DNA from: an uncultured Opitutia bacterium
Lineage (GTDB): Bacteria > Verrucomicrobiota > Verrucomicrobiia > Opitutales > JABJCN01
Reading direction: 5' to 3'
Length of the DNA stretch: 33,564 bases
Assembly (NCBI GenBank): GCA_913048125.1
Contig: CAJWWL010000005.1
Location: 1-33,564 of the forward strand
Each line of letters starts with the position of its first letter. Within the stretch, counting starts at the first letter, position 1. The notes beneath the pieces are model-generated. The model saw only the letters and a program-made list of their open reading frames with translations, searched no databases and had not been told where the DNA came from. The translations under genes were made by a program, and so were the position numbers. Positions 16,559 through 25,137 of the stretch are shown in pieces.

Positions 16559-17961
16559 GCAGCCAACCTCCTTTCCTCATATGTCTCAACTTTTGGCATC
16601 AGGCATTCTAAACCGTAAGTGCGACTTCCCTTGAGAAGTATTGCGCCCTTAAATGAATCAACTAACATACGTGCATCCTCAGCACGCTCTACAAGGGTGA
16701 TAGCTCCAATATCCGATCCAGAATCAACCATTCCCTCAAGTATGGCTTCTGACTCAGGACCACAGAGGACTGCCCGGTCCCCCTTTTGAAGTTGAAGCTT
16801 GGCACCAGTAGACTTGTGTAAATCTTCCGATACATCTCCGAGTTCATTCATACTACCTAAAACATAGAGTTTTGGTAGCTTATCAAAACGGTTAGAGAAG
16901 GTAGAAATAGCCTCCTGCATTGAGACAGGATTGGCATTATAGCAATCAGCATAATATACTTGCTGACCAGATACCCGTACTTCTCCGCGTAAGGGAGAAG
17001 GCTTCCAATCATAAAGTCTTTTTTGCAATAGCTCAAATGAAACACCTGACCGCAAGCCAACTCCAAGAGCCATTGAGAGATTCTTAACATTAGCTTGCCC
17101 AAAAGCAGCTAAAGGTAAATCAAAGGTGTGGTCCTCAAAATAATCACTGCTGAGTTCAAGGTAACCAGTTTCACTACCTTCGGCCGGTACGTGACGATAA
17201 ATGAGACAATCCTCAGATTGAAGTTTTTTGCCACATTCAGTAAGCACCCAGTGGTCTATATGCCCTTCCTTAAATTGATTAAATTCTAAACACTCTGCGG
17301 GGAAAAGAGCGAACCCTCCAGGCCGAACTGCTTCTACGAGACGATACTTCTCCCGAGCGACGTCTTGTAACGTTCCTAAGCCTTCCATGTGGGCTTCTCC
17401 TACTAGGGTAACTATTGCTGCATCCGGACTGAGAGTCGTTGCCAAATCCAACATTTCTCCGTTTTCACTTATTCCAGCCTCTACTACAGCAGAACCATGC
17501 TCCGCTCGATCAATTGAAAGAAGTGTTAGGGAAAGACCTAAGCGATTATTTAGATTACCTTGGGTCTTACATGTGCTTTTACCGCCAAGCAACAAGGCAA
17601 GAGCATCTTTGGTGCTTGTTTTTCCACAGCTACCAGTAACTCCGATTACCTTACCATCAAACTTATTTCGATGCCCGGAGGCAATAGCCATCAAGCCTTT
17701 TACGGTATCATCTACGACTAGCTGAGGTAGTTTGCAGCCAGAAATCTCGTGATCTACAAGTGCAGCAGCAGCACCGGATTTCTTTGCGTAATCAAGAAAG
17801 TCATGTCCATCACGATTGCCTGATCGAATTGCTACAAATAGCTGACCAGTTCTTATGGTTCGTGTATCTATGCTGAAACCAGCAATTGGCATATTTGGAG
17901 GTACAAGACGCCACTGTCCTGAGGACCATAGTGCAAGCTCACTGCTATCAAATGTTACCAT
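16552..17961 (-). CDS. murF: UDP-MurNAc-tripeptide--D-Ala-D-Ala ligase MurF
   Basis: GVTGSCGKTSTKDALALLL, DCYNANPVSMQEAI, GSMNELGD, ILLKGSRTYGLE. Confidence 0.94.
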   Translation of the reverse strand: MVTFDSSELALWSSGQWRLVPPNMPIAGFSIDTRTIRTGQLFVAIRSGNRDGHDFLDYAKKSGAAAALVDHEISGCKLPQLVVDDTVKGLMAIASGHRNKFDGKVIGVTGSCGKTSTKDALALLLGGKSTCKTQGNLNNRLGLSLTLLSIDRAEHGSAVVEAGISENGEMLDLATTLSPDAAIVTLVGEAHMEGLGTLQDVAREKYRLVEAVRPGGFALFPAECLEFNQFKEGHIDHWVLTECGKKLQSEDCLIYRHVPAEGSETGYLELSSDYFEDHTFDLPLAAFGQANVKNLSMALGVGLRSGVSFELLQKRLYDWKPSPLRGEVRVSGQQVYYADCYNANPVSMQEAISTFSNRFDKLPKLYVLGSMNELGDVSEDLHKSTGAKLQLQKGDRAVLCGPESEAILEGMVDSGSDIGAITLVERAEDARMLVDSFKGAILLKGSRTYGLECLMPKVETYEERRLAAC

Positions 17962-19523
17962 CGTGCCAACTCCCCTGCAGATGCCAGACGTATCTTCAGT
18001 AACTCCCTTGCAACTCTACGATCATCAAAAGGAACAACAGTTCTGTTGAATTCTTGAAACGCCTCATGACCCTTTCCAGCGATTACAACACAGTCATTTG
18101 GACCCGCTCTCTCCAATGCAAAGCCAATCGCTCGACGTCGGTCCTTTACAAATTGGATTCTATCAGGCCTGTTAATTCCGGCTTTCATATCAGAAAATAT
18201 GGAATCGAGCGGCTCACTCCTAGGGTTATCGGCCGTGGCCCACGCAAAATCACAGTACTCCTGTGCAGCGCGAGTCATTTCAGGCCTTTTATTCTGATCA
18301 CGATCCCCACCGCAACCAAACACAAGGAGGAGCCGCCCGTCTGTAACTTCCTTCAGTACACTCAGAATATTCTTCAATGCATCACTAGTATGAGCATAAT
18401 CAACAAAGACGTTAAATGGTTGACCTTCATGTAAGCTTTCTAGTCGCCCTGGGGAACCTTCAAAATTTTCGAGACGGTCTAGCATTCTATCCATTGACTG
18501 GCCTTCAAGCCATCCAACAGCCAAGGAGGCTAAAAGGTTCTGGATGTTAAATCTGCCGATTAGTGGGGAACGGACACTAACCACACCTTCAGGATATTCT
18601 AATTCAAATGTAGATTCAATAGGGCCGCAGTTGATGTGCCTGACACGAAAGTGGGCCTCAGAATCTTCACCAATGCCTATTTTTTTGATGTTTTGCGGCA
18701 ATTCACTAAATAAACGCTTACCATATGGATCATCTAAATTTACAATTGCTTGGCTTGGCGTAACTCCATGCTCTCCAGCCATAAAAGAACGTTTCGCTGA
18801 ATAGTAATCCTCCATACCATCGTGATAATCGAGGTGCTCAGGGGTAAGATTTAAAAATACGGCTGTATCAAAAGAAATTCCATGGATTCGCTTCTGCCGC
18901 ACACCATGTGAACTGACTTCCATGATTGCGCGGTTACAACCATTAGCTTTTGCTAAGGATAACAATCTACATAAATCATGAACCTCAGGAGTGGTTCTTG
19001 CAGAAGGTATTATTCTCGTACCAAGATCGTAATGTACAGTACCTAGAAGTGATGTTCGCTCACAATCACCAATGAGGTGCTTTGTGAGCATTGTAACGGT
19101 CGTCTTGCCATTAGTTCCCGTAATGCCTATCAAGCTGAGATCTTGGTCAGGTTTGCCGTAGAACAAAAGTGAAACTTCAGCAAGGGCTTGTCGAACATCA
19201 GCAACCTGAATGTAGGATATGGGTGAATGCGAAGGTGGTGGGGACTCAGATATTACACAAACTGCACCATGATCAATGGCCTCTTCTATGTAGAAGTTAC
19301 CATTAGTTAAGCATCCACCAATTGCAAAAAATAGACTTCCGGGAACAACTTTTCGGCTATCGATGCAAATGTGAGAAACAGATATGTTAAGGCATCCAAA
19401 AGTAGTTATGCAATCAGTACAATTTGCTATCTCGGAAAGCATAAGCTCGCTTGAGCTAGTTTCCCGAGTTAGATGAGCCAAAGCATCGGATTGATGCAAA
19501 AGAGTATTGCTATCGCTTACCAT
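17955..19523 (-). CDS. murE: UDP-MurNAc-L-Ala-D-Glu ligase MurE (meso-DAP-type motif)
   Basis: GITGTNGKTTVTML, DYAHTSDALKN, FGCGGDRDQNKRPEM, ATADNPRSE (the DNPR motif is associated with meso-diaminopimelate specificity), GKGHE. Confidence 0.95.
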   Translation of the reverse strand: MVSDSNTLLHQSDALAHLTRETSSSELMLSEIANCTDCITTFGCLNISVSHICIDSRKVVPGSLFFAIGGCLTNGNFYIEEAIDHGAVCVISESPPPSHSPISYIQVADVRQALAEVSLLFYGKPDQDLSLIGITGTNGKTTVTMLTKHLIGDCERTSLLGTVHYDLGTRIIPSARTTPEVHDLCRLLSLAKANGCNRAIMEVSSHGVRQKRIHGISFDTAVFLNLTPEHLDYHDGMEDYYSAKRSFMAGEHGVTPSQAIVNLDDPYGKRLFSELPQNIKKIGIGEDSEAHFRVRHINCGPIESTFELEYPEGVVSVRSPLIGRFNIQNLLASLAVGWLEGQSMDRMLDRLENFEGSPGRLESLHEGQPFNVFVDYAHTSDALKNILSVLKEVTDGRLLLVFGCGGDRDQNKRPEMTRAAQEYCDFAWATADNPRSEPLDSIFSDMKAGINRPDRIQFVKDRRRAIGFALERAGPNDCVVIAGKGHEAFQEFNRTVVPFDDRRVARELLKIRLASAGELARW

Positions 19524-21322
19524 GCTACGGGAAGACTCCTCCTTGGGATTTCCTCAGTTGAGGCTAGTCGACCATCATGATCTTCTGGCCTTATGCCCAT
19601 GTGCTTAACAAGCTCGTTTGCAATATTCCGGAATACGGGGGCCGCAACGCGCCCCCCGTATCCCGGTCCATCGAGTTTGGGTTCATCCACAATTACTGAA
19701 ATCACTACACGAGGGCGATGGGTTGGGAAAAAACCTGAGAAGGATGCAGTGTGCTTATCACTAGTGTATGATCCATTGACGAGCTTTCTGGTTGTTCCAG
19801 TTTTCCCGGAGACCATGAAACCATCTAGTGCTGCTCGTCTAGCGGTTCCTTCAGAAGTAACAACACCTGTCATCATTTCACCCATTTGCCTTGCCGCATC
19901 TATGGAAACTACACGTCTTTTTGCATTCGGCTTAAAAGCAACGACAGTCTTACCTTCCTTGTCTGTTATCTTATTGATAACTTGCGGTTGCATTAATATC
20001 CCGAAATTAGCGATCGTGGATACTGCATTGTGTATCTGAAGAGGTGTCGCTCCAACAGCATACCCTATGGGAAAACGTGTTATTGTTAGTCCGTCCCATT
20101 TATTGACCGGGTGAAGAATCCCTCCTACCTCGCCCAACAATCCTATGCCACTCTTCTGGCCATAACCAAACGCCCGAGCATATTCATACAAAGCGGTCTC
20201 ACCAAGCCGTATGCCAACTACTGCTGTTCCTCGATTACTGGATTTCTTTATGATACCACCAAGAGTCAGTTCTCCATAGTTTCTGTGATCAGAAGGTAAC
20301 CTCAAAGTACGTCCACGATAACTAACCGTTCGAATTCCACAGTCGAAAGTATGTTCTGGAGTGTAAATTTTTTCATTCAATGCAGCGCTTATTGGCACTA
20401 ATTTAAATGTAGACCCAGGTTCTAGGACATCAGTTATCGCCCTATTCCGCATGGTTTCCATTTTAGCCTTCCCAGAATGATTTAAGTCAAAATCAGGGTA
20501 ATTTGCCATTCCCATAACGTATCCAGTATTGGGTTCGCTAACGATTATGGTGGCACTATTCGGAGAAAATTCCTCAGCGATGAAATTCAACTGATCTTCA
20601 ATTAAGTTCTGAACAAATAGATCAATAGTGAGTTGAACATTTAACCCATCTTGTGGCGGGACGTTTTGGGTCTCAAACTGAAGTAACTCCCTACGGAGAC
20701 CATCACGTTCAGTCTCACGCCAACCGTCCTGACCACTCAGATAGTAGTCCATATACCTTTCAACGCCGGTTACTGGCGTACCATCTTTTTGCAAGAAACC
20801 TAGTACATGCGACCCCAGATTACCACCTGGGTACATTCTTGTATACTTACGATTTCCGTAGATACCGGGGACCTCTAATTCACGTATTTTCTGATAGGTG
20901 GCTTCATCAATGCTTTCCGCAAGTTTTACCCAACGAATTTGGCGAAGTTTTCGACCATTCTCTGTTTCAACAGTACGAGTTTTACGCCGAACTTTTTCAA
21001 GGACAGTTTGTGGATCTGCACCAATCAGAATCGCTACTCGACCAACATTCTCAAAGTCCTCTTCTTCTATGAGTTGTGGATCCGCCCCTAGTTCGATACG
21101 TGGCTGAGTAATTGCCAAAGCGTTTCCGCGGCAGTCCACTATGTTTCCCCTACGCGCAGTAAGAGTAAGGGTAGATTTACGATTACCGAATGCTATTTGG
21201 GAGTACTCATCATGCTTAATCGCCTGAAGATAAACCAATCGTCCCATTAACCCAAGAAATGCAAGAACCACACTGAGCAGCAAAAACCAATAACGTAGGG
21301 AAGAGATAAATGCTGTGCTCAT
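19517..21322 (-). CDS. ftsI: Division transpeptidase PBP3/FtsI-like (class B PBP)
   Basis: N-terminal TM, SxxK (EPGSTFKLVPI), SxN (SSNRGT), KTGT (VSGKTGTTRKL). dcw position. Confidence 0.93.
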   Translation of the reverse strand: MSTAFISSLRYWFLLLSVVLAFLGLMGRLVYLQAIKHDEYSQIAFGNRKSTLTLTARRGNIVDCRGNALAITQPRIELGADPQLIEEEDFENVGRVAILIGADPQTVLEKVRRKTRTVETENGRKLRQIRWVKLAESIDEATYQKIRELEVPGIYGNRKYTRMYPGGNLGSHVLGFLQKDGTPVTGVERYMDYYLSGQDGWRETERDGLRRELLQFETQNVPPQDGLNVQLTIDLFVQNLIEDQLNFIAEEFSPNSATIIVSEPNTGYVMGMANYPDFDLNHSGKAKMETMRNRAITDVLEPGSTFKLVPISAALNEKIYTPEHTFDCGIRTVSYRGRTLRLPSDHRNYGELTLGGIIKKSSNRGTAVVGIRLGETALYEYARAFGYGQKSGIGLLGEVGGILHPVNKWDGLTITRFPIGYAVGATPLQIHNAVSTIANFGILMQPQVINKITDKEGKTVVAFKPNAKRRVVSIDAARQMGEMMTGVVTSEGTARRAALDGFMVSGKTGTTRKLVNGSYTSDKHTASFSGFFPTHRPRVVISVIVDEPKLDGPGYGGRVAAPVFRNIANELVKHMGIRPEDHDGRLASTEEIPRRSLPVAW

Positions 21323-21346
21323 TGGGGTGGGGCTTTTTTTATGAGA

Positions 21347-21676
21347 TCAGGGTTTAGAAATTGCTAACTGAGGTGGGCTTCTGTAAGAATCCGGAACCCA
21401 AATGATTTGATTTTGTAACGAGGGTCTAACACTGGCCGGAATCCCGGCCTTCAAAACCTCAGGCGTGTGAGATTCAGCAATTTTGGCGTCAATATCTTGC
21501 AGACTCAGCACAATCTTCGCTTGTTCAATCTGCATCTGGTTTATACGCTTAGCGCTTTGTGCTATCTTTGTGCGCATCCACACAACACCCATTCCACCAA
21601 AGCATGCGATCACAAGGATGAGCAGAGAAAGGCATATCGTTAAAGGGTTCATTGCTACCTGCTTACTAAGCTTCAT
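21347..21676 (-). CDS. ftsL: FtsL-like small bitopic membrane protein
   Basis: 109 aa, one TM followed by a coiled-coil-like segment, at the canonical ftsL position between rsmH and ftsI. The assignment is mainly positional. Start overlaps the rsmH stop (ATGA). Confidence 0.6.
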   Translation of the reverse strand: MKLSKQVAMNPLTICLSLLILVIACFGGMGVVWMRTKIAQSAKRINQMQIEQAKIVLSLQDIDAKIAESHTPEVLKAGIPASVRPSLQNQIIWVPDSYRSPPQLAISKP

Positions 21677-22653
21677 ACGAGTCCTCCTTCTGGATGCTTA
21701 CGGATAACTCTTAATTTGGCTGAACGCGCACGCGGGTTATCAAGAATCTCTTGATCACTGGGAATAATTGGCTTTCGCGTAATTATCTCAGCAAGGACCT
21801 TTCGCTGATCTTGGGTTCGGTTGTCGTTTTTATGCTCTGGACGTCCTGCCAGTTTTTTAAAAAACCGCTTAACGATACGATCCTCGATGGAGTGAAAACT
21901 GATAACAGCCAGCACGCCATCCGGAGCAAGCTTTTCGAATGCTAGAGGGAGAGTCTTATCTAAGCATTCCAACTCCCTATTTACAGCTATGCGGATTCCT
22001 TGGAAAGTTTGGGTCGCCGGATGAATCCGGCGACGCCCGGGTGCCGGTCGTGAAGCATGTTGCTTCACAAGTGCAGCGAAGGAGGCCGTCCTGCTGAGAG
22101 CACCCGTGCCACGTGCCTCCACGATAGCACGGGATATTGCCCTCCAGCGCGACTCCTCACCGAATTCCCTTATGGCCGTCTCAATTGCCTCAAGGGATGC
22201 ATTTTCGAGAAACTCCGCCGCAGTTCTACCCTGTGACGTGTTCATCCTCATATCCATGGGGGCGTCTTCCCTGAAAGAAAACCCACGGTCGACTTCATCC
22301 AACTGATAGGACGAAACCCCCAAATCCATCAAGACGCCAGTATAACCAGTGTCCTGGATTATGCCCATTTCCTCAAAGTTGCGGGCCTCAAACCGCAACC
22401 GTTTTGAAAAGTTTTTAAGTAAAAGATCGGCTCGTGTAATAGCAGAAGGATCCTGATCAAAGGCGACTACCTTAGAGTCAGGAATTCGCTCAAGGATTTC
22501 TCTGGTGTGCCCTCCACCCCCGAAAGTTAGGTCTAAATACTTGCGAGCGCACGCACGCGAAGAACCCAAGACTTCAATCACTTCATCAAGTAGCACAGGA
22601 ACGTGACCTTTCAAGACTTGCCGCCTTCCTCCTGCCAGTGATTTACAATACAT
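21673..22653 (-). CDS. rsmH: 16S rRNA m4C1402 methyltransferase RsmH (MraW)
   Basis: HVPVLLDEVIEVL, DLTFGGGGHTREIL, GVLMDLGVSSYQLDEVDRGFSFREDAPMDMRM, ISFHSIEDRIVKRFF. Confidence 0.96.
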   Translation of the reverse strand: MYCKSLAGGRRQVLKGHVPVLLDEVIEVLGSSRACARKYLDLTFGGGGHTREILERIPDSKVVAFDQDPSAITRADLLLKNFSKRLRFEARNFEEMGIIQDTGYTGVLMDLGVSSYQLDEVDRGFSFREDAPMDMRMNTSQGRTAAEFLENASLEAIETAIREFGEESRWRAISRAIVEARGTGALSRTASFAALVKQHASRPAPGRRRIHPATQTFQGIRIAVNRELECLDKTLPLAFEKLAPDGVLAVISFHSIEDRIVKRFFKKLAGRPEHKNDNRTQDQRKVLAEIITRKPIIPSDQEILDNPRARSAKLRVIRKHPEGGLV

Positions 22654-22695
22654 GGGTTCAAATTCTTAGTTTAATCGAAAATTCAGGTAATCACC

Positions 22696-23148
22696 TCACA
22701 GGCCTAACTTGCTCAACTCTGACAACTGTGTCGCATCTACTCCACTGTCCGAAACTGCATAAGCCTTTGGATTCCAGACAGTGAAGAAGTTCATCTCGCC
22801 AGTAAGTACGGCCTTTCCCTTTAGTCCAACGTGCCGCCGCATGCGTTCCGTTAAAACGACCCGACCCTGTTTGTCGCATTCAAGGGAATCCGACTTAGAA
22901 AAGACAGACGTCAAGGCCCTGTGGCCTGCTAAATCGGATAGTTTTGCCATCTCAGAAACCTTCTCCTGAAGGGCCTCGATTTGCCACGGTGGAAGTACAC
23001 GTACCGTTCCATCTGGCATTGGAATTCCAAGATAGCTCTGCCCATCTCCTTTCAGTCTCCATTGGGACGGAATTGTCACACGCCCAGCCTTGTCCACCGA
23101 ATGAGTGAACTCCCCGACAAAAAAGGGTTTTGTTTGCGTGTCTGACAT
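22696..23148 (-). CDS. mraZ: MraZ transcriptional regulator
   Basis: GEFTHSVDKAGRVTIPSQWR, LECDKQGRVVLTERMRRHVGLKGKAVLTG (AbrB/MraZ double repeat). First gene of the dcw cluster. Confidence 0.94.
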   Translation of the reverse strand: MSDTQTKPFFVGEFTHSVDKAGRVTIPSQWRLKGDGQSYLGIPMPDGTVRVLPPWQIEALQEKVSEMAKLSDLAGHRALTSVFSKSDSLECDKQGRVVLTERMRRHVGLKGKAVLTGEMNFFTVWNPKAYAVSDSGVDATQLSELSKLGL

Positions 23149-23161
23149 GAGAGGGATTTTC

Positions 23162-23206
23162 TACCACTTTGCACCAAAATGCCCCAATCCAACCCAATGT
23201 CAACCA
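23162..23206 (-). promoter_or_regulatory. Putative MraZ operator array and mraZ promoter
   Basis: Minus strand reads TGGTT-GACAT-TGGGT-TGGAT-TGGGG-CATTT-TGGTG-CAAAG-TGGTA. TGG boxes start at exact 10-bp steps. TTGACA (-35-like) at 23198-23203 lies inside the array and CATTTTG at 23175-23181 is the candidate -10. Confidence 0.7.
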
Positions 23207-23401
23207 TTTTACCAAAATTTATAGCCCTGTTTAATGATCCCTGATCATGAACAAAGTACGCCCCCTTCCCGCTTTATCACTAGACTTCCAGAGATTCACC
23301 TTGCCTCTGGCCATCAAACATTGGAGCAATAATTCTATTTTGAATCCCCCAAAACCAACCAAAGCGCTCCACACGACCTAAATTAAACTTCTTATAAATC
23401 T

Positions 23402-24154
23402 GTGAAAAAAACTCGCCAACGTGTTGATGTCCTACTCGTTGAAAAAGGGCTCTGTGAATCCAGAACACTTGCTCAGGCTCTAATTCTGGCCGGCAAAGTA
23501 CGTTCAGGAACAGAAATACTGGACAAGCCAGGTCGTCAGATTCCCCAGGAGACACGTCTTTCAGTCGAATCCCCACCTCGTTTCGTAAGCCGTGGCGGAG
23601 AGAAGCTCCAGGGATTCCTAAAAAAACATCCATTCCGAGTTGAAAACCTCCATGGACTTGATCTTGGCGCCTCAACCGGAGGTTTCACAGATTGCCTACT
23701 TCAAAACGGAGTTTCTACCATGACCTGTGTAGATGTAGGGCAAGCACAACTGCATACGAAACTACTTTCAGACGATCGCGTTACCAACCTAGAGAAACTC
23801 AATGCACGCACTCTCACAGCCAAAGAACTGCCGCGTGCTACCTATGGTGTGATTGCTCTAGACCTATCTTTTATATCCTTAAAAAAAGTGCTACCCTCTG
23901 CTTGGAACCTACTCGGTCTAGGCGGTCACATGATAGCACTCATCAAACCTCAATTTGAAGCCACCAAGACTGAAGCCGACAAAGCCCGAGGTATCATCAG
24001 AGATCCAGCGATTCACCAACGAATTCTCAATGAAATCCAAAACTTCATTTCTGCAGAACTTCCCTCCGCAGAAATCTTTGCAATTGAAGAGTCATCCATT
24101 CAAGGCACCAAGGGTAACACTGAGTACCTGATTGGAGTTAGAAAAGCGAAGTAG
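23402..24154 (+). CDS. tlyA: TlyA-family S4-domain rRNA 2'-O-methyltransferase / hemolysin-like
   Basis: S4 domain [64 protein letters not shown] start. Confidence 0.92.
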   Translation: MKKTRQRVDVLLVEKGLCESRTLAQALILAGKVRSGTEILDKPGRQIPQETRLSVESPPRFVSRGGEKLQGFLKKHPFRVENLHGLDLGASTGGFTDCLLQNGVSTMTCVDVGQAQLHTKLLSDDRVTNLEKLNARTLTAKELPRATYGVIALDLSFISLKKVLPSAWNLLGLGGHMIALIKPQFEATKTEADKARGIIRDPAIHQRILNEIQNFISAELPSAEIFAIEESSIQGTKGNTEYLIGVRKAK

Positions 24155-24227
24155 TTTAAAACTGACAAATACTTGACGGGACACATATTGCGTTTTGCTC
24201 AATTGGTAATCACTTCATCCAAGTCCA

Positions 24228-25052
24228 ATGGAAAAAATTCGCACAATAACCTTTGTGGTCAACAATGCTAAGCCGGGAGCAGCAGAGTTAACAGCACGAC
24301 TTGAAAAACTTGCTAGAGATGCTGGGGTCAAGACACGTTCAACAATCCATCACCCAATAGAAGATCAAGCGCTAGCAGGGCAAGATGCTTGTTGCATAAT
24401 CGGAGGGGATGGAACCCTTCTTGGAGTTGTACCGCAAGCGGTTCGGCTCGGAGTTCCTGTACTAGGAATACGAATGGGGAATCTCGGTTTTCTCGCCACC
24501 TTTTCTCCTGATGAAGCACTCGAGAAGTTTGTTCCTCTTCTGCAAGGTGCTTACCAAATAGAAAACCGACAGTTACTAGAATGTTGCTGCCCCGGTAATG
24601 ATAAGGTAGTGGCACTCAATGATGTGGTGATTAAGGGAGAAGATGCATCAAGGTTGGTTTCTCTATCTGTGGAGGCAGATGGCGAGTTTGTAACAGAGTA
24701 CTTTTGCGATGGGCTGATAATTTCTTCCCCTACAGGTTCCACTGCATACAACCTATCTGCTGGAGGACCACTTCTGCATCCAGATGCGGAAGTAGTGTCC
24801 ATGACTCCGATTTGCCCGCACACACTTGGTAACCGAAGTGTAGTTCTGCCTAGAAAAACACATCTACAGGTCGACTGGAAGCAGTCAGCTGCTCACCCTC
24901 AAGTAAAGGTGGATGGCTATCTCACATTGCGGCCAGACATTGATAAGGAATCCGCCATCAGTATCTCACCTGCGAAGAAGAAACTAGCACTATTGCAAAG
25001 CCCGGGCCATTCTCATTTTGCCGTAGTTCGCAACCGTCTTAATTGGAAGTAG
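24228..25052 (+). CDS. nadK: NAD kinase
   Basis: GGDGTLLGVVPQAV, GNLGFLATFSPDE, NDVVIKGEDASRLVSLSVEADGEFV, DGLIISSPTGSTAYNLSAGGPLLHPD. Confidence 0.95.
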   Translation: MEKIRTITFVVNNAKPGAAELTARLEKLARDAGVKTRSTIHHPIEDQALAGQDACCIIGGDGTLLGVVPQAVRLGVPVLGIRMGNLGFLATFSPDEALEKFVPLLQGAYQIENRQLLECCCPGNDKVVALNDVVIKGEDASRLVSLSVEADGEFVTEYFCDGLIISSPTGSTAYNLSAGGPLLHPDAEVVSMTPICPHTLGNRSVVLPRKTHLQVDWKQSAAHPQVKVDGYLTLRPDIDKESAISISPAKKKLALLQSPGHSHFAVVRNRLNWK

Positions 25053-25137
25053 GTCTGCATTCCCTGATTGATTGACAGAGAATGCTGGATTCATTTCCTA
25101 ACGCCCTTTATTTTCTGACACTTTTACCCGAAACAAA

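Noticed and set aside
23288-23310. CCAGAG/CTCTGG hairpin upstream of tlyA as a riboswitch
   Set aside because: Short stem with no further structure or expression platform visible.
23280-23675. 131-aa minus-strand ORF overlapping tlyA
   Set aside because: Antisense to the strongly supported tlyA gene; no recognisable protein features.
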